DNA of 64,000 nt. It comes from SAR202 cluster bacterium (lineage in GTDB: Bacteria; Chloroflexota; Dehalococcoidia; Lucifugimonadales; UBA3495). The translations under genes were made by a program, and so were the position numbers. The stretch lies in the NCBI GenBank assembly GCA_013204585.1, contig JABMNL010000055.1:33315-97314 (forward strand), written 5' to 3'. Positions 43,601 through 51,184 of the stretch are shown here, one piece after another. Below the pieces are notes generated by a model, which was not told where the DNA came from, searched no databases, and saw only the letters and a program-made list of their open reading frames with translations. Position 1 is the first letter of the stretch, and every line of letters starts with the position of its first letter.

Positions 43601-44092
43601 AGGGATGTTTATGATTCCGAGGCCATGGTTTTGGCGCGAGTAGACCGTCCTTTGGTCAATGCCGGTTGGGGGGCGCTATTGGTGTTGCTGTTCCTGGCCG
43701 TGGCCCTGGCCAGCGCCTCGGGGGTGATGCTGTTTTCGTTTCTCGACACCAAAGAGCGTCAGACCGAGTTCGCCCTATTGCGAACCCTGGGATCGTCTGC
43801 CGGACAGTTGCGGGGCATCGTATGGTTTAATCTGTTTTTGATTGTGGCCTGCGGTGTTGGCCTGGGGACGTGGGTGGGCCAACTTATTGGAGCAAGTATT
43901 TTGCCGCTGATGGAAGTGGCGGAAGAAGGGGCGCGGGTTACGCCGCCCATGGTGTTAACCACCGACTGGCCGTCGTTGCTGGTGGTCTATCTGGTGTTGG
44001 CGGTGGTCACGGTAGTGACGGTGGTCTGGCTGGCGTGGTTGAGCGCCAAGATACAGGTACAGCAGGTGCTTAGGATGGGAGACGCAGGATGA
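40658..44092 (+). CDS. Very large FtsX-like ABC exporter permease 2
   Basis: The 1144-residue paralogue overlaps permease 1 by one base (TGATG). The first helix is about 13-35, with a large outer domain and an inner helix set with VFLITGILLYYLALVAGLIV (about 330) and the SRGA-TTLQ segment. A second outer domain (about 600-985) and the final FtsX bundle (SASGVMLFSFLDTKERQTEF) follow. It may pair with permease 1 as a heterodimer. Substrate unknown; lipoprotein, peptide and antibiotic export are known jobs of the superfamily. Each half of the pair may use one of the two ATPases that follow. Confidence 0.85.
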   Translation: MTAMIRFAYVMAVRRAVSGWRLEAVLFGGILLAVALMASGVIFSDLLSNAALRDALREAPAEQANFWIRSFSSQDEPATTKGRRAAYQARLDFANQRISQPFAPYLKDESRIFDTATFYFQGHPQLELDNEIRPRGSIKYMTGFNSERVTLIQGSWPGPENAAAPPGTPVDVSVDVLGLKLLGLEVGEVMDIFPAASFTNPPTMPVRIAGVFERNNPDDEFWYGAKSDFSLKDDRWTIIPLFTSEEAMMSRVLGDYPTLYTDITWYYYLDREGLRAGDVDKLQEAIFVAERDVAFKLKNSSSYIRLDNLLSSFDEQLLLARVPLFLVVFLITGILLYYLALVAGLIVRSRTNEIAMLKSRGATTLQVGILGLGEGLLLAAPAVIMGPFLAMGVVRVLGNVFFSLGGGSEELAGVPVTVSQGAVILGLVGGVLAVTVFTLATLAAARQGIVEARQTGARPPTASFLHRYYLDFLALALIGLLWWQIQSRGAFLVQSVGSRELEIDYSLLMGPVLGLMAVGLVIMRVFPWFASLLSRLASPFAPPWLVHALRHVARDPLVPGILIVLLTLATALGVIGSAFSSTLEQNQMERAQYAAGADLRVHHSGASSVKPGGRFAEAVQEDPNVTTAADVFRTNGQITSTGFSTPASVLAVEADKIAAVAWFRDDFADGKTISDLAELLQDGPAPPEGLPLPSNAIGLTVWVQPAGTDIGANLWARLRDANGQYFETWVGSLDAQGWARIDADFTPVVSAGRRFIASTPRISLQPPFSLQSFQVTNRFGTFGVDDLGAIFIRDLAALTPTGTVNLADFRSAEGWSVIQDFSRPGLYALETSESAGGSQFQSSTRFSWASGGIGLRGIRPGATESPIPVLVNEEFLAVADASIGDDVILGLSTYSLVVNVAGVTNYFPTLDPGDKPFVVVDLDSFEAASNQHSPVPLVGANELWVDLAPLDGLSPDGAPANGASADAAQVLDMMAELGVRARDVYDSEAMVLARVDRPLVNAGWGALLVLLFLAVALASASGVMLFSFLDTKERQTEFALLRTLGSSAGQLRGIVWFNLFLIVACGVGLGTWVGQLIGASILPLMEVAEEGARVTPPMVLTTDWPSLLVVYLVLAVVTVVTVVWLAWLSAKIQVQQVLRMGDAG

Positions 44093-45042
44093 CCCAGTTC
44101 AGTAGTTATAGCCCAGAAAACGCCCCAGCGGCCCAGCATTCGGGGCCTTATATCGATTGCCGAGACCTTTTTAAGATATACAAGCGGTCGGAGCTGGAAG
44201 TGGTTGCTCTGCGGGGACTGGACCTGAGCGTAGAGCCTGGCGAGTTAATCGCGATAATTGGTGCCAGCGGCAGCGGTAAAAGCACGCTGCTAAATATTTT
44301 GGCTGGCCTGGACCGTCCTTCGGCTGGGCAGGTGATTGTCGGCACTCGGGATCTCCTGGACGTTTCGGACAGCGACCTGGTGAAGTACCGGCGATCGGAG
44401 GTGGGGTTTGTTTGGCAGGCGACGGCCCGGAACCTGGTGCCCTATCTGTCCGTGGCCGACAACATCGAACTGCCCATGGCCCTGGCGGGGCAGCCGGCCA
44501 AAGCTCGCCGTGCTTGGTCTGGGGAGTTGTTGGAGTCTTTGGGCATGATTGAAAAGCGTTACCGATTTCCCTACCAATTGTCCGGAGGAGAACAGCAAAG
44601 GGCCGCCATAGCCGTGGGCCTGGCCAATAAGCCTCCCCTGTTGTTGGCCGATGAGCCAACTGGTGAACTGGACACCGAGAACGCCGACAGCATATTCGAG
44701 ATGATTCGCGGCTTGAACCGGTCCTTCGGTGTCACGGTGGTCACCGTAACCCACTATCCAGGCGTTTCCCGGTTCGTTGACCGCGTGGTCCATATTCGGG
44801 ACGGTCGAATTGGGTCCGAGACTTTCTCCCGGCCTGATTACCGGCGCGACGGAGACACGGTGGAAGATGAGTATGTGGTGGTTGACCAGGCCGGACGGCT
44901 GCAACTCCCGTTGGAGTACACCGACCACTTCCGGCATGGAGGCTTGGCCCGGATTCAATCTGATGGCGGGAAGATTATCATCGAGCCGCCGGACTCCAAT
45001 CCCCGCCCGTCCCGGACCCGCCCGTCCCAGAATAGGAGTTAA
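44089..45042 (+). CDS. ABC exporter ATPase 1 with AbrB-like C-terminal extension
   Basis: The 317-residue ATPase has Walker A GASGSGKST (58-66), signature LSGGEQQRAAIAVGLANK and Walker B LLLADEPTGELD. It is of the LolD/MacB type that powers FtsX-like permeases. From about residue 263 it continues as VVVDQAGRLQLPLEYTDHF then ARIQSDGGKIIIEP, which looks by eye like a SpoVT/AbrB swapped-hairpin strand set, and ends in an Arg/Ser/Pro tail. It overlaps permease 2 by four bases. The extra module could bind a partner or DNA; this is inference. Confidence 0.88.
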   Translation: MTQFSSYSPENAPAAQHSGPYIDCRDLFKIYKRSELEVVALRGLDLSVEPGELIAIIGASGSGKSTLLNILAGLDRPSAGQVIVGTRDLLDVSDSDLVKYRRSEVGFVWQATARNLVPYLSVADNIELPMALAGQPAKARRAWSGELLESLGMIEKRYRFPYQLSGGEQQRAAIAVGLANKPPLLLADEPTGELDTENADSIFEMIRGLNRSFGVTVVTVTHYPGVSRFVDRVVHIRDGRIGSETFSRPDYRRDGDTVEDEYVVVDQAGRLQLPLEYTDHFRHGGLARIQSDGGKIIIEPPDSNPRPSRTRPSQNRS

Positions 45043-45045
45043 CAA

Positions 45046-45771
45046 GTGGTGGAATATTTGGGAAGCACTGAACGAATTTCGAACCCACCTAATGGCCCGG
45101 TCATCTCGGCAAAAGGTGTGAGCCGGGTATTTGGTTCGGGCGCAACATCTGTGGCCGCGCTGTCGTCCATCGACCTTATTGTGGAGAAGGGTGATTTTCT
45201 GGCGGTAACCGGGCGGTCAGGCTCCGGCAAGACCACCTTGCTCAACCTGCTGTCTGGGTTGGACACCCCCAGTACCGGCACCGTGCATTTCCACGGCGAC
45301 GACCTGGCCAAACTGCGCGAGTCCGACTTGGTGGAACTGCGTCGGCACAAGATTGGGTTTGTTTTTCAGTCCTTTGGGTTAATGCCATTGCTATCGGCCC
45401 AGGAGAATGTTGAATTGCCGCTGCATATTGGCGGCGTGTCCTGGCGAGAGCGGAGGCAGCGCGCCCATGAGGCGCTAGAGGCGGTAGGACTGGGCACCAG
45501 GGCCCGGCACCGTCCCTTTGAGCTATCTGGGGGCGAACAGCAGCGGGTGTCCATCGCCAGGGCGTTGGTGACCGGCCCAGAAGTGGTATTTGCCGACGAG
45601 CCCACCGGAGAACTCGATACCGCCACCGCCCGCTCCATCGCCGACACCCTGGGGGAGATTGCATCATCCCGGCAGGCGACAGTGATTGTGGCCACCCATG
45701 ACTTGGAATTGGCTGCCACGGCCCAGCGGCGCATGGACCTGGTAGACGGCGTGATTGTCTTCCAAAGCTAA
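45046..45771 (+). CDS. ABC exporter ATPase 2 (LolD/MacB type)
   Basis: The 241-residue ATPase starts with GTG at 45046, 3 bp after the stop of ATPase 1. Walker A is GRSGSGKTT (56-64), the signature LSGGEQQRVSIARAL, Walker B VVFADEPTGELD. It lacks the C-terminal extension of ATPase 1. With it and the two permeases it completes a four-gene exporter operon. A 20-residue N-terminal extension precedes the core. Confidence 0.9.
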   Translation: MVEYLGSTERISNPPNGPVISAKGVSRVFGSGATSVAALSSIDLIVEKGDFLAVTGRSGSGKTTLLNLLSGLDTPSTGTVHFHGDDLAKLRESDLVELRRHKIGFVFQSFGLMPLLSAQENVELPLHIGGVSWRERRQRAHEALEAVGLGTRARHRPFELSGGEQQRVSIARALVTGPEVVFADEPTGELDTATARSIADTLGEIASSRQATVIVATHDLELAATAQRRMDLVDGVIVFQS

Positions 45772-45843
45772 TATTGCTTCGGTGGCCCGCCTAATCCGTG
45801 TATACTGCGCCGAGCTTGAATATTAATTTGCCGGGGTGTAGGC

Positions 45844-46179
45844 ATGTTTGTCCGAATTTATACCGGCGATGACGGCCAGTCCCATCTGGAAGAAATGGAT
45901 GCCCCCGCTGAGGCTACCCACCGAATCGCCACCAAGCCGGGCGAAGACCTAATCTTCCGCACCTTCGAAGAGAACCGAGCCAGCGAATGGCACAATCCGG
46001 GCCGCCGTCAGTACCTATTTGTCCTTGAGGGCCAGATGGAAGTTTCGGTAAAAGACGGCACAACCCTGGTTTTCAATCCGGGAGATGTCTTGCTGGCCGA
46101 AGACATGACCGGCCAAGGTCACCTCACCAGGTCCGTGGGCGGTTCATATACCTCGGTTTCTATGGGAATTCCAGACTAA
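45844..46179 (+). CDS. Small cupin-domain protein
   Basis: The 111-residue protein shows a single cupin barrel: W-H-N-P-G-R-R-Q-Y-L-F-V-L-E-G and later FNPGDVLLAEDMTGQGHLTR. The first cupin motif has one His rather than two, with metal binding possible. It lies 72 bp after the exporter operon, with TATACT at 45799 as a possible -10. Small cupins are dioxygenases, isomerases or ligand sensors; none can be chosen. Confidence 0.8.
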   Translation: MFVRIYTGDDGQSHLEEMDAPAEATHRIATKPGEDLIFRTFEENRASEWHNPGRRQYLFVLEGQMEVSVKDGTTLVFNPGDVLLAEDMTGQGHLTRSVGGSYTSVSMGIPD

Positions 46180-46259
46180 GGGCGTACCGAGCGAGGGGGA
46201 ATACCCGACTAACGGCATACCCGGTTAGAAGGCATACCAGACTGGGAAATGGGTCTTGG

Positions 46260-46287
46260 TTGACAGCAACCCCCCATCACTTAAAAT
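46260..46287 (+). promoter_or_regulatory. Promoter of the LLM gene at 46336
   Basis: TTGACA (46260-46265), 16 bases, TAAAAT (46282-46287). The predicted start leaves a leader of about 40 bases before the ATG at 46336, with AGAGGT upstream of it. Confidence 0.5.
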
Positions 46288-46335
46288 AGCAACCAGATAC
46301 CCCCCCCAGAGTCATTACGAAACAAGAGGTAAAAG

Positions 46336-47499
46336 ATGATTACGAAGTTCGACAGCCTGTATGCCGGTCACGTTGATATGACCGATATCGGCTACGGCGG
46401 CACGGCAGTAAACGACCGTAAATTCGACAACGAGCACCTGTCGACCGTCTACAGCAAAGCTGAGGCCATTGCTAAAACCATGGACGCCAACGGGTTCGAC
46501 ACGATGTGGATGGCCGAGCATCACTTTCAGCCGGAAGGCTACGAGTGCATCCCCAACCTGATTATGCTCAACGTTCACCTAGCCCATCTAACCAAGAACC
46601 TCAAATTCGGCTGCGGATTCAACATTGCCCCCATGTGGCACCCGCTGCGCTTGGCTGAAGACTTCGCCACCGCCGATATTCTGACCAACGGTCGGGTAAT
46701 CTTCGGTGTTGGTCGCGGCTACCATACCCGCGAGGTCGAGACCTTCGGTTCGCCCATGACTGACCAGGTAGCCAACCGCGAGAAGTTTGAAGAAGCCGTC
46801 GAAATTATTTTCAAAGCGTTCAACAACGAGTCGTTCTCGCACCAAGGGAAGTACTACACGTTGCCTCCCGAGGTGCCCTACCGTGGTTACACCCTCAAGG
46901 AGTTGACCTTGGTGCCCCGTCCCAAGCACCTGCCCGTGGAGTGCTACCAGCCCATCCAGGGCGGTTCCGAAAGGGCCTTGGACTTCATGGTCAAGCATGG
47001 CATCAAGGGAATTCTTGGTGGTGGCGTCGCCGAGGGCGGCGTCATGGACAGCATCGTATTCGGTTACCGCGATGCCCTGGTCCGGGCTGGCAAGAAAGAC
47101 GCGCAACCCGGCGAAGGTCTGAGCGTTGGTTTCCACTTCCACATGGCTGAAACCGTGGAGAAGGCTATGGACGAGGCCCAAGGGTTCTTCGAAGAGAACC
47201 TCAAGATGTTTGGCCCGCTGCGTCTACACCGGGGCATGACGGACGAACAGATTGACATCATCAGCGACCCCCGTCGTGCGCCCACCGGCGGCCTGCCCAC
47301 CATCCAGAGCGCCGTTGAGAAGCAGGCCTTCTTGGCTGGCCCTCCGGAGCGGATCATCGAGCAGCTCAAGGCTGTGGAGAAGGAGTATCCCGCCCTGGAG
47401 CGAATCGGCATGAGCCATCCCATGGGCACTCCCCAGCACGTAATCACCGAGCAACTGGAATGGTTCGGTAAAGAGGTAATGCCCGCCTTCAAAAGCTAG
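46336..47499 (+). CDS. Luciferase-like flavin-dependent monooxygenase (LLM) 1
   Basis: The 387-residue protein has the LLM alpha/beta barrel: NGFDTMWMAEHHFQPEGYEC near the start with the characteristic EHH, LTNGRVIFGVGRGYHTREVE, and a long insertion near 175-200 (FSHQGKYYTLPPEVPYRG). These enzymes use FMN or F420 and a partner reductase to oxidise organics, e.g. alkanesulfonates, amines and hydrocarbons. Its own promoter and a terminator at 47556 make it a single transcription unit. Together with three others in the window it points to an expanded family, as in SAR202. Confidence 0.88.
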   Translation: MITKFDSLYAGHVDMTDIGYGGTAVNDRKFDNEHLSTVYSKAEAIAKTMDANGFDTMWMAEHHFQPEGYECIPNLIMLNVHLAHLTKNLKFGCGFNIAPMWHPLRLAEDFATADILTNGRVIFGVGRGYHTREVETFGSPMTDQVANREKFEEAVEIIFKAFNNESFSHQGKYYTLPPEVPYRGYTLKELTLVPRPKHLPVECYQPIQGGSERALDFMVKHGIKGILGGGVAEGGVMDSIVFGYRDALVRAGKKDAQPGEGLSVGFHFHMAETVEKAMDEAQGFFEENLKMFGPLRLHRGMTDEQIDIISDPRRAPTGGLPTIQSAVEKQAFLAGPPERIIEQLKAVEKEYPALERIGMSHPMGTPQHVITEQLEWFGKEVMPAFKS

Positions 47500-47555
47500 G
47501 CAGGGCGGCGGCTCGGCGGCTCGGCGGCTTGCCGCGTTTCCGTGAATTGGTTATA

Positions 47556-47597
47556 AAGACGCCGGTGGAGGTTTGCTCCGTCGGCGTCTTCTTTTTA
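47556..47597 (+). terminator. Rho-independent terminator after LLM 1
   Basis: A nine-bp stem AAGACGCCG/CGGCGTCTT with a 17-base loop that holds an inner GGAG/CTCC pair is followed by CTTTTTAA. It ends the transcript of the LLM gene at 46336. Before it, the 47502-47530 stretch is a GCGGCTCG microrepeat. Confidence 0.85.
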
Positions 47598-47698
47598 ATC
47601 TGTCCGGCACTCCTGAGATTGGGAATTGCACACTTACTTCTGGCCCCATGGCTGGGCCAATCGGTTATAGTGTCTCAAACAAAATTGCGGAGGCGACC

Positions 47699-48892
47699 AT
47701 GGTTGATCAATTAGCTCGGCCCAAAGACCAGATGGAAGTCTATTGGTTTTCGGAGCAGGCTCAAGGATATATATCCGATGGCCAAATCGAAAAATTTGAG
47801 TCAGGACGCCTAGCCTTCCCCAATAGCCACTTCGACCCCGAAAAAGCCCACAAGCTCTACAACCAGTACCACGAGCAGTACGCCCTGGCCGACGAGGTGG
47901 GCTTCGACGGAATCATGACCAACGAGCACCACTCCGCCTATTGGTGTGGAAAGCCAGCGGTCAACCTGGACGCTGCCGTCATCGCCAAGATAACCAAGAA
48001 TGTCAAAATCGCCATTCTCGGCAATGTGATAGCGGTCAACGACCCCGTCAGAATGGCTGAAGAAATTGCCATGTTGGACTGCTACTCCGGTGGCCGGATA
48101 ATTTCCGGGTTCGTCCGAGGCGGGGCGGTCGAGACCCTCCAAGCCGGAATCGACCCCACCACCAACCGGGAACGGTTCGAGGAAGCCCACGATTTGATAG
48201 TGCGCTGCTGGACCGAGCCAGGCCCCTTCCGGCACGAGGGTAAACATTACCAGTACCGGGTGGTCAATCCCTGGGTGTTGCCCATGCAGAAACCCATGCC
48301 CGACATCTGGTTCCCCGGCACCGGTAGCCCAGAGAGCGTGGTCTGGGCGGCCAAGCACGGCCACCCTTACATGAACCTGGGCGCGGTGATGGAGACCACC
48401 GAATGGCTGAAGCAGATTTACATCGACACCGCCGAGGAAGCTGGCTATAAGGCCGGTCCGGAGCACTTTGGTTACCTGCTCAAGGTCTTCGTGGCGGACA
48501 CCGAGGAAAAGGCGCAAGAGATTGGTCGGAACTTCGTTTGGACTGAAGGGCATCGCCAGAGAGGCCCCCGCGAACACAATGACCCGCCCGGTTACCAGTC
48601 ACGGGAAGCGGTTGCGGTAAAGCGCGCCCGCCCCACCGGCGTGTTCGCTGGCAACATGGGTGCGGCCATGTCCTACGAAACCCAACAAGAAGCCCGGGTG
48701 GTCATCGTCGGCACGCCGGACACGGTCATCGAGAAGTTGAAATACGTGGTTGAGAACCTTAACCCCGGCTATTTGCTAATCTACGGCAATGAAGGCCCCA
48801 TGCCCCACGAAGCCTCCATGCGGTCAATCGAGTTGCTGGGCAAGGAAGTAATCCCAGCGTTGAAGGAGATCAAGCTCCACCCCTACGAATAG
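47699..48892 (+). CDS. Luciferase-like flavin-dependent monooxygenase (LLM) 2
   Basis: I start at the ATG at 47699 (397 residues) because GGAGG lies five bases upstream; 42 upstream open codons overlap the terminator region. The barrel is seen in MTNEHHSAYWCGKPAVNLDA, VNDPVRMAEEIAMLDCYSGG and RIISGFVRGGAVETLQAGID. It is diverged from LLM 1 and has a different C-terminal insert, so the substrate is probably different. TATAGT at about 47666 may be its -10. The hydrolase at 48914 follows 21 bp later, so the two may be co-transcribed. Confidence 0.88.
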   Translation: MVDQLARPKDQMEVYWFSEQAQGYISDGQIEKFESGRLAFPNSHFDPEKAHKLYNQYHEQYALADEVGFDGIMTNEHHSAYWCGKPAVNLDAAVIAKITKNVKIAILGNVIAVNDPVRMAEEIAMLDCYSGGRIISGFVRGGAVETLQAGIDPTTNRERFEEAHDLIVRCWTEPGPFRHEGKHYQYRVVNPWVLPMQKPMPDIWFPGTGSPESVVWAAKHGHPYMNLGAVMETTEWLKQIYIDTAEEAGYKAGPEHFGYLLKVFVADTEEKAQEIGRNFVWTEGHRQRGPREHNDPPGYQSREAVAVKRARPTGVFAGNMGAAMSYETQQEARVVIVGTPDTVIEKLKYVVENLNPGYLLIYGNEGPMPHEASMRSIELLGKEVIPALKEIKLHPYE

Positions 48893-48913
48893 GGCTAACG
48901 GCTGAAGACCCCG

Positions 48914-49726
48914 ATGAGCGACATTAGAGTCGAAGAGAATGTAGTTGTTGGACAAGCCGGTGACCGGGAGTTGCAAGTGGACGTTTTTCGTCCCGCCCAA
49001 CTCTCCGGGCCGGTGCCGGGCATTCTCTTCTTACCCGGCGGCAGCTGGTTGACGGCGAACCGCAGCGGCATTAAAGACCGGTTCGGCATTCCATTGGCGC
49101 GGTTGGGCTACGTTTGTGTTGCCGGGGAATACCGGGTCACGGCAGAGTCGCCTTGGCCAGCCCAGATTCAAGACGTGAAGACAATCATCCGTTGGATGCG
49201 GGCCAACAGTTCTGAACTAGATATAGACCCCTCTGCCATTGTCGTGGCGGGTAAGTCAGCGGGTGGACACCTGGCCCTGTTGGCGGCAGGGACAATGGGT
49301 GTTGCGGAGTTTGAAGGCGATGGGGGCAACAGCGGGGTGAGCAGCGAAGTCGCGGCCACCGTTGGGGTTGCTGCGGTGTCAGACATCTCCCAGGTTATCG
49401 GGCGCGAAGATTTGGCGCCGCTTCTGGGCGACAACCCGTCTCCAGAATTGGTGCAGTCCGCCAGCCCGGTTGGGAACGTGGGCAAAGATTACCCACCCAC
49501 GCTGCTGATTCATGGCACATCGGACAGCCGGGTTCACCATTCCATGACCATGCAGATGTACCAGGCCTTGGAGAATGCCGGGATTCCGGTCGACCTTCAG
49601 CTTTACGCCGGCCAGGACCATTCCTTCGACGCCGACCCCCAATTTAGTCGGGCGATAGTGGCCGCCATCGGTCTATTTATTTCCAGGCACGTTACCCGGC
49701 CTGTTACAGCGGGGGCTTCCACCTAA
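48914..49726 (+). CDS. Alpha/beta-hydrolase (esterase/lipase type)
   Basis: The 270-residue protein has an oxyanion segment LPGGSWLTANR (HGG-like), the nucleophile elbow in VVAGKSAGGHLALL, and the rest of the triad near GTSDSRVHHSM and YAGQDHSFD. It resembles BD-FAE/esterase-like enzymes of the hormone-sensitive lipase branch. No signal peptide. It stands 21 bp after LLM 2; a lactone or ester made by the monooxygenase would be a fitting substrate, as inference. Confidence 0.85.
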   Translation: MSDIRVEENVVVGQAGDRELQVDVFRPAQLSGPVPGILFLPGGSWLTANRSGIKDRFGIPLARLGYVCVAGEYRVTAESPWPAQIQDVKTIIRWMRANSSELDIDPSAIVVAGKSAGGHLALLAAGTMGVAEFEGDGGNSGVSSEVAATVGVAAVSDISQVIGREDLAPLLGDNPSPELVQSASPVGNVGKDYPPTLLIHGTSDSRVHHSMTMQMYQALENAGIPVDLQLYAGQDHSFDADPQFSRAIVAAIGLFISRHVTRPVTAGAST

Positions 49727-49759
49727 CACCCCATTCAGAAAATCGTTAGCTAGTACGCG

Positions 49760-49797
49760 TGTATTTCAGGGCCGTGGTTCTGTGGCCGTGAAATACA
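49760..49797. repeat. 38-bp inverted repeat between hydrolase and flavoprotein genes
   Basis: TGTATTTCAGGGCC pairs with GGCCGTGAAATACA around a ten-base loop with one mismatch. No T-run follows, so it is a stable hairpin rather than a clear terminator; it lies 23 bp before the next start and may affect its translation. Confidence 0.6.
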
Positions 49798-49819
49798 TCA
49801 ATCATGAAGTGAGAAAACA

Positions 49820-50989
49820 ATGGCAAAATCGCAGTACGACATCGAACAAATCCTAGACACTGCTCGCGGTCTGGCTGAGCGTGTCACCGAATGTGCCGAC
49901 CAAATCGACAACGACCGGCAATTTCCGACCGAACTGGCCAACGAATTTGCGGACAAGGGATTCTTCCGGTTGCTTAGGCCCCAGTCGCTGGGTGGCATGG
50001 AAATTGAGCATCCAGATTTTCTCCGCATACTGGAGATATTCGCTGCCGTGGATGGCAGCGCCGGCTGGTGCATCAACCAAAACAATGTTTTCTCCACCAA
50101 CGCGTCGCGATTTCCGCTGGCGGTTGCCAAAGAGATTTATGCCGACGAACGGGCGGTAATAACCAATGGCCCACCAAGTTCGTCTGGAAAGGCAATCGCT
50201 TGTGACGGTGGTTACCGGCTCAGCGGGCGGTGGGACTTCAGCAGTGGCATTGACCATGCGACTTGGATTGCAGCGTTGGCCCCGGTTGTGCAACCAGGGG
50301 AGCAACAGGACGCCGTTTTCGTGCGGGAAAGTGGCCGGGTGATGCTAATACCCAAGAAGGAAGTCAATGTTCTGGACTTCTGGCCCGTCCAGGGTCTGCG
50401 TGGCACTGCCAGTTTCAGTTTCGAACTTGATGACGTATTTGTGCCCAGCGAACGGAGTTACAGCCCAACAGATACCCCACGGGAGAAGGGTCCCCTGTAC
50501 GGGATTCCATCGACCTTGCTGTTCGCCACCGGGTTCTCAACCGTGGCGTTAGGCATTGCCCAAGCCAGCCTAAGCTCAGCGATGGACCTGGCGGTAATCA
50601 AGATTCCCGGTCGGGCGACCAGATTGCTGCAAGAGGAGACGACTACGCAGCGACTTATCGGCGAAGCAGAGGCGATTTGGCACTCGGCGAAGGCCTTTTT
50701 GCGGGAAGCGGCGACATCGGTGTGGAACAGCGCGACGGCCAAAGAACCCCTGACGATAGAGCAGCGGGTCAAGCTAAGGCTGGCCGCGACCCACGGTATC
50801 CGCAAGGCCGCCGAGGTCGTGGACATCGCCTACAGCCTGTGCGGTTCCAACGCGATATTGAGCACCAATCCCGTCCAACGCCAGTTTCAAGACATTCACG
50901 TAGTCTCGCAGCACGTCCAAGGCCGGGCCACCCACTACGAAACCGCCGGCCAGTTCTTTATGGGCATGGAGCCGGTGGGGAACTTCTAA
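49820..50989 (+). CDS. Acyl-CoA dehydrogenase-fold flavoprotein (monooxygenase-like)
   Basis: The 389-residue protein has the ACAD fold: an N-terminal helical domain (ANEFADKGFFRLLRPQSLGG), a beta domain with YRLSGRWDFSSGIDHATWIA, and a C-terminal four-helix bundle with DIHVVSQHVQGRATHYETAG. The YRLSGRW(D/D)FSSG and SLGG patterns match group D flavin monooxygenases (HsaA/DszC/HpaB-like) more than true dehydrogenases. These need reduced FMN from a reductase to hydroxylate or desulfurise aromatics. No reductase gene is beside it. The UGSC and LLM genes lie on the same strand. Confidence 0.85.
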   Translation: MAKSQYDIEQILDTARGLAERVTECADQIDNDRQFPTELANEFADKGFFRLLRPQSLGGMEIEHPDFLRILEIFAAVDGSAGWCINQNNVFSTNASRFPLAVAKEIYADERAVITNGPPSSSGKAIACDGGYRLSGRWDFSSGIDHATWIAALAPVVQPGEQQDAVFVRESGRVMLIPKKEVNVLDFWPVQGLRGTASFSFELDDVFVPSERSYSPTDTPREKGPLYGIPSTLLFATGFSTVALGIAQASLSSAMDLAVIKIPGRATRLLQEETTTQRLIGEAEAIWHSAKAFLREAATSVWNSATAKEPLTIEQRVKLRLAATHGIRKAAEVVDIAYSLCGSNAILSTNPVQRQFQDIHVVSQHVQGRATHYETAGQFFMGMEPVGNF

Positions 50990-51005
50990 TAATCTGCAAT
51001 CGAAT

Positions 51006-51097
51006 TGTCATTCTGAGGCGTCGGCAGAAGAATCTCGTTGCTGCAAGTGCAAGACCAATCAGTAGCAAAGAGACCCTTCGACAAGCTGCGGGTGACA
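51006..51097. repeat. Degenerate 92-bp repeat with terminal inverted repeats (MITE-like)
   Basis: The stretch begins TGTCATTCTGAG...GAAGAATCTC and ends GAGACCCTTCGACAAGC...GGTGACA, so its ends are imperfect inverted repeats. Sequences with these end motifs are frequent intergenic repeats in many bacterial genomes. No gene lies within. It occupies half of the 190-bp gap between the flavoprotein gene and the 383-residue gene. Confidence 0.55.
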
Positions 51098-51184
51098 TAT
51101 AGCAGATGACGCTCGCATACCGGCCTAGAACTCCCCGGCCCTATGGTGCGCGTTGACAGCAATTGGCGCCCACCTTAAACTCCG

